Positions 1 to 9,092 of a stretch of 64,000 nucleotides of DNA are shown in pieces. Source of the stretch: Roseiarcus sp963730555 (lineage in GTDB: Bacteria > Pseudomonadota > Alphaproteobacteria > Rhizobiales > Beijerinckiaceae); assembly GCA_963730555.1 (NCBI GenBank), contig CAVSSS010000010.1:110237-174236 (forward strand), read 5' to 3'. The notes under the pieces are model-generated. The model ran no database searches. It worked only from the letters and a program-made list of their open reading frames with translations, and was not told the DNA's origin. The position numbers were made by a program, and so were the translations under genes. Numbering within the stretch: the stretch's first letter is position 1; each line of letters begins with the position of its first letter.

Positions 1-1431
1 ACCGTCAACCTCGCCGCCGCGGCTGTTATGGCGCGGCTGCTGACGCCGGACGAGTATGGCATCTCGGTGCTCGGCGGAGCAGTGTTTGCAGTGGCTGAAG
101 CGATCCGCGCGCTCGGCGGAGGGGCCTATCTCATACAGAAAAAAGAACTCACGTCGGATGACGTCCGCTCCAGCTTCACCGTCGGCCTCGCGGTGACGAT
201 CGTGATGACAGCGGCGCTGATGCTGCTGTCCGGACCGCTGACCAGCTATTTCATGACACCTGATCTCGGGCGTTATATACAGGCGGCAACCCTTGGCTTC
301 CTGACTGGCCCGTTCATTTATCCGATCTCCGCCTTGATGAGCCGGCAACTGGCGTTCGGCACTATCGCCCTGATCAGCGTGGCGACGGCTACAATCAATG
401 CCGCAGCCAGCATCTGCCTAGCATCACTCGGATTCAGTTTCATGAGCTTCGCCTGGGCCAGCGCTATTTCCGCCATCGCCGGAATGCTGCTGTATCTCTA
501 CGCCTGGAACGATAGTTCGATTTTCCGCGCGCGAATCCGAGGTTGCCGCGGCGTAATCGCGTTCGGGGCTTACGACAGTGCGACTGCTGTATTGTATCAG
601 GTCGCTGAGACGCTGCCCTATTTCATCTTCGGTCGGCTGCTCAATGTCGAAGCTGTGGGGCTGTGCCAACGCGCCGTGTCGCTCAGCCTATTTCCAGAGC
701 GTGTCATCCTAGCCGGAGTTGGCGCGGTCGCGTTGCCCGCCCTCGCGCGGCAGGTCCGCGAAAGCGGCAGCCTCCGACACGGTTATTTCCGCGCGATCGA
801 GCTGATCACCGCCGCCCTGTGGCCCGCCCTGATTCTACTGGCCTTGCTTGCCGGCCCGGCTGTCACCCTCCTGCTCGGCCGGCAGTGGCAAGAGGTCGTG
901 CCACTGGTCGAGATCCTCGCTGTAGCGCTGCTGTTCTCTTTCCCCGCCAGCCTGCACTACCCGGTAATGGTGGCGGCAGGGTCGATCCGCTACATGCCGC
1001 CAGTCGTTGTCGTGCAAAGTGTCGTGTCGCTCGGCATCCTGATTGTTGCCGCCCGGCAGGGCCTTCGGGCAGCGGCATTCAGCATGCTCCTGATTGTGCC
1101 GCTCAACAGCCTACTCTCGCTGCTGCTGGTACGGTTTGTCGTCGGCTTCTACTGGATCGACCTCGCCTACGCAGTGCGGAAGAGCGCCCTCTGTGCTGCG
1201 CTGAGCATGACCGGCCCCGCCATCGTAGCGCTCGCCACTCGGCGCATGCCGGATATGCCGCTTGCTGCAGCCGCGCTGGCGACGCTGTTGGCCACCTGTG
1301 GCTGGTTTGGCGGGCTATGGCTGACGCGCCACCCGCTGCTCGACGAAGTGGTCGGCGTGGCTTCCGCCGCGCGAGCGCGACTAGCAGGCGCGCGGCTGGA
1401 CAGGATTTCCGCGCGCCCACAAGGCGATTGA
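1..1431 (+). CDS. Wzx-like polysaccharide flippase, 5' end outside window
   Basis: Polytopic inner-membrane protein of the oligosaccharide flippase/lipopolysaccharide exporter family, expected to flip lipid-linked glycan repeat units to the periplasm. The first in-frame ATG is at 28, but the frame is open to base 1 and the preceding codons read NLAAAAVMARLLTPDEYG, the usual first helix of this family, so the true start lies before the window. About 12 hydrophobic segments follow over 467 residues and the C-terminus is basic and soluble, as expected. It runs towards the oppositely oriented hydrolase/NRPS genes, with 25 bases between stops. It suggests that the locus makes an extracellular or surface glycan. 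The substrate is unknown. Confidence 0.85.
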   Translation, partial: TVNLAAAAVMARLLTPDEYGISVLGGAVFAVAEAIRALGGGAYLIQKKELTSDDVRSSFTVGLAVTIVMTAALMLLSGPLTSYFMTPDLGRYIQAATLGFLTGPFIYPISALMSRQLAFGTIALISVATATINAAASICLASLGFSFMSFAWASAISAIAGMLLYLYAWNDSSIFRARIRGCRGVIAFGAYDSATAVLYQVAETLPYFIFGRLLNVEAVGLCQRAVSLSLFPERVILAGVGAVALPALARQVRESGSLRHGYFRAIELITAALWPALILLALLAGPAVTLLLGRQWQEVVPLVEILAVALLFSFPASLHYPVMVAAGSIRYMPPVVVVQSVVSLGILIVAARQGLRAAAFSMLLIVPLNSLLSLLLVRFVVGFYWIDLAYAVRKSALCAALSMTGPAIVALATRRMPDMPLAAAALATLLATCGWFGGLWLTRHPLLDEVVGVASAARARLAGARLDRISARPQGD

Positions 1432-1456
1432 GCGCACGCTTGACCCGACCGCCCGG

Positions 1457-2326
1457 TTAGGCCGTTTTGTCTACCGCACGGACCCATTGCAAAATCAGCT
1501 GGGTCAGCCGGATGCGATCGGACTCCAGTCCGAACGTGTGGTCGCTGCCCGGAAAAAATTCCAGCCTCAGGCGGTCGCCGAACGACACGTTGGGAAGCGC
1601 CTCGATTATCTGCTCGCGGTAGGTCTGCCGCGTCGTTTCTCCGGTAAATATCGCCAATATTTCAATGCCTTTGTCCACTGAGTTCTGGTAATGGCGCTCG
1701 ACGATCTCGCGAGGGACCCGGTTCTGAAGCGAAGGGCGCTGCGCCTTCCACTTCGGTTGCGCGATGTGCAGCATAGGCCAAATAAGCATCCGCAGGGCGC
1801 GGCTGCGCCCGGTTAGCACGTTGAACCAGCTGCTCGCTTGCTTTAATCGCTGGCCGACGTAATGCACATAATAGCGGGGGGTTGGCGGGATCGACGGATC
1901 CATTAGCACGAGCCCTACGATCCGGGGGTCGGTATGGCCGTATAAAACCGCGTGGTCGGCCCCCGAGCACAGCCCGACTAGGATCATACGGGACGCTTTG
2001 CCATCCCGCTCCAGCCAGTCTAGCGCCTCCTTAATTTCGGCCATGCACGCCTCCACTGGCGACAGCCCGTCATCGCGGGGGTCGCTGTCGCCAATGCCAG
2101 AGAAGTCGAAGCGCAGCACGGTATAGCCGAGCACCGCGAGGGCGCGGGATATGGATACGAACATCCGGTGATGACCGACGCGGTGGATGATCCCAGTGTT
2201 GAGGATGACGATGGCCGGGCGGTCCGCGGACGCCGCCGACACCACCCGGGTAACGATACCAACCAAGGAAGTCCGACCGCCAAACAGAATCGCCTGTTCG
2301 CTGATTTTCTGGTTCATCCCAGCCAA
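1457..2326 (-). CDS. alpha/beta hydrolase, exosortase-A-system hydrolase 1 type
   Basis: Soluble alpha/beta hydrolase of 289 residues. It starts with an NTGIIHRVGHHR block and has RFDFSGIGDSD before helix B, both typical of the hydrolase 1 found in exosortase-A polysaccharide loci. The nucleophile elbow reads GLCSG, so the residue at the catalytic position is cysteine, as in dienelactone-hydrolase-like enzymes. The distal histidine is in SDHTF near the C-terminus. The start overlaps the end of the second hydrolase by 13 bases (2314-2326), so the two are probably translated together downstream of the NRPS. The substrate is unknown; release or trimming of an acyl/peptidyl intermediate is an inference from context. 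Confidence 0.8.
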   Translation of the reverse strand: MAGMNQKISEQAILFGGRTSLVGIVTRVVSAASADRPAIVILNTGIIHRVGHHRMFVSISRALAVLGYTVLRFDFSGIGDSDPRDDGLSPVEACMAEIKEALDWLERDGKASRMILVGLCSGADHAVLYGHTDPRIVGLVLMDPSIPPTPRYYVHYVGQRLKQASSWFNVLTGRSRALRMLIWPMLHIAQPKWKAQRPSLQNRVPREIVERHYQNSVDKGIEILAIFTGETTRQTYREQIIEALPNVSFGDRLRLEFFPGSDHTFGLESDRIRLTQLILQWVRAVDKTA

Positions 2327-3063
2327 TCTACAATCCGCTTGAACACTCCAACGGGAACCGCGCCCATGTTATCAGGATCCTCTATCCAAGGACGTACAGC
2401 CTTAATGAACTCGGCCGTGTCAGAGTGCTCAGACATGCCCTCCCAAGACTCGGAGGGCAACGCCTGAGCGGCGGGGTCGGTAATCAAGGTTAGTCCACGA
2501 GTGCCCGAGCGGGTAAACGGAGGCGCAAGGGCAATTGCCCGAAGATCACGATGCATCTCGGCGCTCATCGGAAATCCCCGGACCGCTAACGGAGGGCCAG
2601 AGGGGGCCGGCGCCGCGGCGGCGCCTAGGCTCGCTAGATAGCCCGGCCCAGACAGGATCGGGTCCCACAGCACCAGAGTATCGACGTCCGTCGGACGCCG
2701 CGCCGCGACCCGCGCAGCGAGCGTCGCACCGAGCCGCAGGCCGATCAGCGTCAATCGTGCTGAGCCGAGGATGTCGAGCAGTTCTTCTATCGCCAGTTCG
2801 ATATCCGCCTCCCAGGTACCGAGATTGGCATCCACCATCTCGCCCGCCGAATCCCCCGTACCGAAGAAATCGAAGCGGAGTGTATGAATCCCTGCACCCG
2901 CGAGCCTGATTGCAAGCTGCCGCATCACGCGGTGGGCATGCACGTATTCAGGGCCCCATGGATAGCACAGCACTGCTCCGCGCTTACCCTTACCCGTGAG
3001 GACAGCTGGCTCGTAGACCCCAAAAAGACGCTGTCGCCCGGCGCCGAAGTAAAATGGCGTCAT
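2314..3063 (-). CDS. alpha/beta hydrolase-fold protein, exosortase-A-system hydrolase 2 type
   Basis: About 249 residues from the ATG at 3063. That start is chosen because it makes an ATGA overlap with the NRPS stop and the sequence then begins MTPFYFGAG, a natural N-terminus; an in-frame start at 3174 would lie inside the NRPS. The fold is recognisable (RFDFFGTGDSAGE, strand and helix order, C-terminal cap), but the elbow reads GLRLG, with arginine where the nucleophile should be. Members of the exosortase-associated hydrolase 2 family share this GLRxG elbow, so it may be a non-catalytic or differently acting partner of hydrolase 1. It lies in the same minus-strand operon as the NRPS. Confidence 0.75.
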   Translation of the reverse strand: MTPFYFGAGRQRLFGVYEPAVLTGKGKRGAVLCYPWGPEYVHAHRVMRQLAIRLAGAGIHTLRFDFFGTGDSAGEMVDANLGTWEADIELAIEELLDILGSARLTLIGLRLGATLAARVAARRPTDVDTLVLWDPILSGPGYLASLGAAAAPAPSGPPLAVRGFPMSAEMHRDLRAIALAPPFTRSGTRGLTLITDPAAQALPSESWEGMSEHSDTAEFIKAVRPWIEDPDNMGAVPVGVFKRIVDWLG

Positions 3064-6000
3064 CGACCGTGCGTGAGAGATAGGGGCAGATCGGCGGGAT
3101 CCGCCGGCAGAGGCACCAACGCCGCGACCTGCCGCAAGGTATGGAAGAACAGCGTCCGCGGGTCCATCCGGCAACCGGTCCGCCGTTCGACCGCCTGGGC
3201 CACTCGCAGCGTCAGCAGCGAGTGGCCGCCAAGTTCGAAGAAATTGTCGTCGGCCGAAACATGTTCGATCGCCAGAACCGATCGCCAGATCTCGGCGAGC
3301 AGCTGCTCAGCGCCTGCGGCAGGCGGATTGTAGGCGACAGCGGCGCGCGGCGCCGTTCGGAACGGGTCCGGTAGGGCGTTACGATCCGCCTTGCCATTCG
3401 GAGTCAGCGGCAGGGACTCCATTGCCATCACGATCGACGGGATCATGAAGTCAGGCAGTTGTTCGCGCAAATACCGCCGCACGTCGCTGGGCGTAAGGTC
3501 CTCTCCTTCGCGGTAGACGAGGTAAGCAACCAGCCTTTGGTCGCCAGGCTGGGAACTCGCGCGCCACCACCACCGCCTCACGGACGGCGTGATGGCCGCG
3601 CAGCAGCGTCTCGATCTCTCCGAGTTCGATCCGGAAGCCGCGGATCTTCACCTGATGATCGAGCCGGCCGAGGTGCCGCAACTTACCGTCGGCGCCCCAG
3701 CAGCCCAGATCGCCGGTCCGGTACAACCGCGCGCCCCGCTGCCCAGATAGGGAATCCGGAATGAAGCGTTCGGCGGTAAGGCCTGGGTGGCCAAGATAGC
3801 CAGTCGCCATGCCCGCGCCGCCGATGCAAATCTCTCCCGCGACGCCGATCGGCGTCGGCTCGCCAGCTCGGTCCAGGATATGGACCTGCGTATTGGCGAT
3901 CGGGCGGCCGATGCTGACGGTGACGCCATCGCGCTCGACAAGGTCGAGCGTCGACCAGATCGTGGTCTCCGTCGGGCCGTAGAGGTTCCACAGCATGTCC
4001 GCCCGAGCCAAAACCGCATCAGCAAGATCGCGTGGCAGCGGCTCACCCCCGCTTAGCGCGCGAAAGCCCGGGCGACCGGACCAACCGGCCTCCAGCAGCA
4101 TCCGCCAGGTAGCGGGCGTAGCCTGCAGCACCGAGGCGCGGCTTGCGATAAGCAGCTGCGCCAATGCCGGCCCATCGGCAGCGGTCGCCCGTGACACCAG
4201 TTCAATCCGAGCGCCGACCATGAGCGGAAGATAGAGCTCCAGGGCTGCGATGTCGAAAGACACTGTGGTCACTGCAGCCAGCACGTCCTCGGCCGTCAGC
4301 CCCGGAGTTTCCTGCATGGAGCAGAGGAAATTCAAGAGCGCTCCATGGGGCACAGCAACGCCTTTGGGCTTGCCGGTCGATCCGGATGTATAGATGACGT
4401 AGGCCGTGTCTAGCGGCCCGGCAGCACAGGGTGGATTGTCGGCCGAAGCCACCTTAGCAAGCGCGTCCAGATCGAGAGTTTCAACGCCGCCCGGAATTTT
4501 CAGCCTCTCGGTCGCAGAGCCTGCCGTGACCAGCACCTTGGCCCCACTGTCGGCCATCATGTAGTCCAACCGCTGCGACGGATAATCGGGGTCGAGCGGC
4601 ACGTAGGCTCCGCCCGACTTCTGAACGCCGAGCAGCGTCGCCAACAGCGCAGGAGAGCGGGGAAGGCAAAGCGCGACCAGGACGCCCCGACCAACCCCCA
4701 GTCCGCGCAATTGGTGCGCGACCGCATTCGCTTGTGCATTCAGCTCCGCGTAGCTCAATGCCACGCCTTCGAACGAAACCGCGACGGCATCGGGCGTTCG
4801 GGCGGCTTGATCCTCGAACAAGCGCACGAAGATCCGATCCTGCAGATACGGCGCGTCGGTGGCGTTCCAGTTGCGAAGCAGGCTTCGCTCTGCGGCCGGC
4901 AGCAATGGCAGGGCAGCTAAGCGCGTCGCCGGCGCTGCCGCCGCAGCCTCAAGGATGGTGAAATATTGGTCAATCAGCCGTTCAATCGTCGGCCGGTCGA
5001 ACAGGTCTGTGTTGTACTCGACTAACAATTTCCGGGTGACGATCGGATCGACCGCCAGGCTCAGCTCGAACTGTGCGCCGCCTCGGTCCAGGATTATCGG
5101 CTCCAAATCGAGCCCGTCGAAAGCGATGCCGTGCATCGGGGCGTTGGTCACATTGAACATGATCTGGACGAGTGGCGCACGGCTAGTGTCGCGACGTTGT
5201 CCCAGTGCCTGCACCAGCCAATCGAACGGGATGTCCTGGTGAGCAAAGGCTTCCAAGGCGGTCGCGCGCACCCGTTGCAGCGCCTGCTGAAACGTGGGAG
5301 CGCCCGACAGATCGGTCCGTAACACCAGAGTGTTGACGAATGTGCCTACCAGGCCCTCGGTCACGCTTTGGGTACGGTTCGCCACCGGTACGCCAATCGG
5401 GATGTCCTCTTGCCCGGTGAGCCGATGCAGGAGGGACGCAAACGCAGTGAGCAGGGTCATGAAGAGCGTGCTGCCGGCGCCACGGCCGAGCTGCTCAAAT
5501 ACCTTGAGCTGTGTCGGCGGAATCGCGATCTGGCAAAGTCCGCCCGTCTGACTCTGCAGGCGCGGCCGTGGGCGGTCCGTCGGCAGTTCCACCGGAGGGA
5601 GGTTGGCCAGTTTCTGGCGCCAGAAGGCCAATTGCCGTTCGAACTCCGGCGCCAGCAGCCCAGTGCGTTGCCACAGCGCATAGTCACGGTAACTGACCGG
5701 GAGCGGAGGCAGCTTGGCCTCGATGCCGCCCAAAGCGGCGTTGTACAAAACCGCAAGCTCCCGACCCAAGACACCAATTGACCACTGGTCGCCGGCGACA
5801 TGATGCAGCGCCAACGACAGCAGGCTTGTCTGCTCTCCGGTGCGGAACAGCTGCGACCGCAACACTGGTCCCTGCGCTAGATCGAACGGCGTTCTGGCAT
5901 CTGCCTCTGCGAGCCGAAGTGCCTCCGCCATCGCTTCGTTGCTGTCCCCGTTGCGCCGGTCGACGATTTTCAGCGGCCGTTCGGGCGTTGTTCCGATCTC

Positions 6001-7278
6001 CTGCTGCGGAAGATCATTCACGAGTTGGATCGTGGTGCGCAAAATCGCGTGGCGCTCGTGCAGTACCCGGAGCGCGTCGGATAGCGCGGCTACGTCCAAC
6101 TGCCCGCCGACCCGCAATACGAGTGCGATATTGTACGCGGTGGCTGCGGGATCGAGCGACTGGATCAGCCACATCCTCTCTTGCGAGAACGAGAGCGGAG
6201 TAGGCCCCTGTTGGAGGGTCGCTTCGATTGCCGGCATCCGCGGAGCATAACGGCCCTCCAGCAACGCCAGGTCGATTCGGCCTGCCAAGTCTCCCAGCGT
6301 GCGCGCATCGAATACGGTCTTCAGCGGCAGTTCGACACCGAAGGCGTCGCGCACCTGCGACACCACTTGCATGGCCGTCAGCGAATGGCCGCCTAGATCA
6401 AAGAAATCGTGAACCCGCCGGACCGGACCAGCCCGCAGAATGCGGCCCCATATTGCAGCGAGCGCATCCTCGGTGGGCGTCATCGGCTCGCTTTGCGGTT
6501 CATCCCCTTGGCGTAACAAGCTGCCGTCCGGCGCCGGCAGGGCGCGACGGTCGAGCTTGCCGTTTGGCGTCAGCGGCAGCGCCTCCAGCACCACGAAGGC
6601 CGACGGGACCATGTGGGACGGCAGCTGCTCGATCAGCGCCTGGCGCAGTTGCGCGGGGTCGGGCGGCTCTCCTGCGCCGGCTGTCAGATAGGCCACCAGA
6701 TAGTCGCCTCCGGGGCGGTCGTCACGCGCCACCACGGCCGCCTGGGCGACCCCCGGCTGGGCCGCCAGCGCCGCCTCGATCTCGCCCGGCTCAACCCGGA
6801 AGCCGCGCAGTTTGATCTGCTGGTCCGCGCGGCCGAGAAAGTCCAGCGCGCCATCAGGCCGCCACCGCGCCAGATCGCCCGTCCGGTACATCCGGGCGCC
6901 CGGCGCGCCGTGCGGATCGGCCACGAACCGCTCGGCCGTCAGCCCAGGCCGGTTCAGATAGCCGCGCGCTAGCCCTACCCCGGCGATATACAGTTCTCCC
7001 GCAACGCCAACGGGAACCGGCTCCAGCGCAGCATCCAGCACGTAAACTTGCGTGTTCCGGATGGGTCGGCCAATGCTCACTGCTGTATCGCCGCGCTCGA
7101 CTTGGGCTGCCAGGCTGTCGCCGTTGGCCTCAGACGACCCGTAGTAATTCCATAAGACCGCGTGAGGCAGAACGTCGTAAAAGCGCTCCGCCAGGGCTCT
7201 CGGCAGCGCTTCGCCACTGCAAACACAAACGCGCAGGCTGGCCAGGCAAGTCGGCATCTCCAGCAATACGCTGAGGAG
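3060..7278 (-). CDS. nonribosomal peptide synthetase, 5' truncated and frameshifted
   Basis: Order from the N-terminal side: 3' half of an adenylation domain (about residues 1-245), carrier domain with DLGGHSL (about 265-335), condensation domain with HHVAGDQWS (HHxxxD, about 350-780), complete adenylation domain (YTSGSTGKPKG, YGPTETT, YRTGDL), then a second carrier domain with ELGGHSL. There is no thioesterase or terminal reductase, and the operon continues into two hydrolases. The specificity residues of the complete A domain can be read as DILQLGLIWK, the signature known for glycine; the lysine is in NGKAD after the frameshift. A one-base frame disruption near 3556 separates AVVVARE from QPGDQRLVAYL. 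The frame is closed by TGA at 7279-7281, so the first half of the first A domain is missing at a sharp junction. The product is unknown. Confidence 0.88.
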
Positions 7279-7290
7279 TCATTCAAAACA
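7272..7290. other. sharp junction between two truncated genes
   Basis: The minus-strand NRPS frame reads family-like sequence up to LLSVLLE (about 7260-7278). The plus-strand DUF2971 frame is open from 7275. Neither gene has its N-terminal part. No insertion sequence, target duplication or inverted repeat is visible at the boundary. It could be a deletion or recombination scar or an assembly join. Confidence 0.65.
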
Positions 7291-7697
7291 TCGGGACCTT
7301 ATGCGGATACCTTCACACGGCGGATAGGGCTTTTATCGTGTCCTGTGTTTATTCCATGCTCATGGCAGGTGTCGTATGCATGAAACATGAAGGTTTTCAC
7401 GAGGAACGGGAATGGCGAGTTGTCTACGGGCCGAAGCGCAACGCATCGCCTCTGATGGAAACGGCAACCGAAGCCATCGGGGGTGTTCCCCAGATCATTC
7501 ACAAAATACCGCTGGATCGCACGGTATCAGATGATCTCGCCGACATCGACGTTGCCCAGATATTCGACCGGCTGATTATTGGCCCATCGATGTATGCACT
7601 GCCCATGTATGAAGCGTTCGTGGGCGCGCTAGCGGAAAAAGGAGTGCCGGATGCTGCGAAGCGTATAGTCATTTCCGGCATCCCAATCAGGTCGTAA
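7275..7697 (+). pseudogene. DUF2971 family protein, C-terminal fragment
   Basis: The readable part has the DUF2971 hallmark MKHEGFHEEREWRVVYG (about 7380-7430), followed by the C-terminal FDRLIIGPSMYALP and VISGIPIRS segments usual in this family. DUF2971 proteins are around 250-300 residues; here only about 140 codons remain and the first half is missing at the 7.28-kb junction. A GTG at 7338 is the first possible start but is probably not functional. The function of DUF2971 is unknown; the genes are often found in accessory and defence islands. It ends 30 bases before the TIR-domain gene on the same strand, so it may once have been its operon partner. Confidence 0.7.
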
Positions 7698-7727
7698 ATC
7701 CGTGCGAGGCGTAGGGGCGGAACAGCA

Positions 7728-8795
7728 ATGACTGACGCAGAAATCAGAGGTCGGCTGCTCACTCATTTTTACGGTCTTAGACACAGCAACGGCGGATGGG
7801 TGCCCGTGGAGGACATCATTCTGGCCGGGGCGGAGCCAGTACCCTCCGGTGCTATAGAAGGCGTGTGTCGGCAGCTTTCTCAATTGGGCTTGATCGAGTG
7901 GCAAGGCTACATCGGCCAGGGCCCTCGCATTGGCGCTGCGAGGATAACGGTCAATGGGTCCAGCGCTGTGGAGCACGGGTCTTGGGCGGGGAGAACCATC
8001 ACATTTCCTGCCCGCGGCCCGGACCCTGCAAAGAAGGAGGGCGGCTTGAGACGTGATCCGCTGTTGATTCGAAAATTGCTTGAGATGCTGGAAGCGCTTC
8101 CGGCACGATACGGAGATGTATTCGTTTTGAATGGCGATGATCCCCGTCTTGCGATCGACGGAGTGACCAGCGATCAGATTAACTACCATCTCGAACAGTT
8201 GCGGGAGATGGGATACGTGGAAAATTCCCGCTCCCAACCGGCAATCGGGATATCGTTTTCGGGCCTAACGCCGCGGGGACACGACTTCCTGGATGAGACC
8301 CGGACAACTTCCTCTCCAGCGCCGAAAGCTCTGAGCGTGGTCATGTCTAACAAGGTTTTCGTTGTGCACGGGCACGATGAAGGTGCCAAAAATGCAGTGG
8401 CATTCTACTTGAGCGGCCTTGGCCTTGAACCGATCATCCTCCACCTCAGGCCAAATGGCGGACGCGATCTGCTTACGCAATTCCGAGAAGAATCAGAAGG
8501 TGCAAGCTTCGCAGTTGTTTTGATGACGCCTGACGATGAAGGCGGTCCCATCTCCAGCGCTGAGCGTAGAGCCCGAGCTCGGCAAAACGTCGTGTTTGAG
8601 CTCGGATTCTTCATTGGACAGTTCGGACCTGAAAGAGTAGCCGCGCTCTTGAAGGGTGATGTTGAGAAGCCCTCGGACTTCAACGGAATTGCGTATATCA
8701 ACCTCGACACTCACGACCGATGGAAGGCGGAACTTGCGCGTGAGCTGCAGCACGCGAAGGTACCGTTCGACGCAGCAAAAACGCTGACGGCGTAG
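7728..8795 (+). CDS. DUF2513-TIR fusion protein, putative NAD-cleaving defence effector
   Basis: 355 residues with three parts: an N-terminal winged-helix-like region (1-100), a DUF2513-like winged helix (about 107-195, with LRRDPLLIRKLLE and LTPRGHDFLDETR) and a C-terminal TIR-like domain of the Pycsar/CBASS effector type, PF10137 (about 206-350). The TIR part starts KVFVVHGHDEG and has RARQNVVFELGFFIG, in which Glu291 is the expected catalytic glutamate. TIR domains of this class cleave NAD+ when activated and cause abortive infection. DUF2513 is common in phage-related proteins, so it may be the sensing part; that is inference. No cyclase gene lies beside it. The start ATG is at 7728 and a tRNA-Met gene follows 155 bases after the stop. 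Confidence 0.82.
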   Translation: MTDAEIRGRLLTHFYGLRHSNGGWVPVEDIILAGAEPVPSGAIEGVCRQLSQLGLIEWQGYIGQGPRIGAARITVNGSSAVEHGSWAGRTITFPARGPDPAKKEGGLRRDPLLIRKLLEMLEALPARYGDVFVLNGDDPRLAIDGVTSDQINYHLEQLREMGYVENSRSQPAIGISFSGLTPRGHDFLDETRTTSSPAPKALSVVMSNKVFVVHGHDEGAKNAVAFYLSGLGLEPIILHLRPNGGRDLLTQFREESEGASFAVVLMTPDDEGGPISSAERRARARQNVVFELGFFIGQFGPERVAALLKGDVEKPSDFNGIAYINLDTHDRWKAELARELQHAKVPFDAAKTLTA

Positions 8796-8949
8796 GCGGC
8801 GTAGCTCGCCTTTGCTGGTGCGGCAGCTATTTCTAGCCCCATATCGTTCCCACACCACATACTCTGCCGAGAGAATACGATCTAACTATTTGAAATCACT
8901 GCTACCGAGCCGGTGGTTTTCCCCCAAGGACAAATTTTGGGGGGATCGG

Positions 8950-9026
8950 TGGTAGCGGGACCCAGACTTGAACTGGGGACCTACGGATTATGATTCCGCC
9001 GCTCTAACCAGCTGAGCTATCCCGCC
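8950..9026 (-). tRNA. tRNA-Met (CAT), elongator type
   Basis: The reverse complement begins GGCGGGATAGCTCAGCTGG and ends with an encoded CCA at 8950-8952. The anticodon loop is ATCATAA with stem GCGGA/TCCGT, giving anticodon CAT. The T arm reads CCCCAGTTCAAGTCTGGG. Acceptor pairs fit except for a G-U at 1:72. The body resembles alphaproteobacterial elongator tRNA-Met more than the initiator; a tRNA-Ile2 with lysidine cannot be excluded by eye. Its 3' end faces the TIR/DUF2971/NRPS accessory region, the orientation used by islands that integrate at tRNA 3' ends. Confidence 0.92.
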
Positions 9027-9092
9027 GTTATCGACGCCCGAATAAGCCCAGCGCCGGCGAGCCGCCCCTATAAGGAGGGGCGGACGAACCTG

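Noticed and set aside
7728..8795. complete CBASS or Pycsar operon
   Set aside because: Only the TIR effector is present; no cyclase gene is adjacent on either side.
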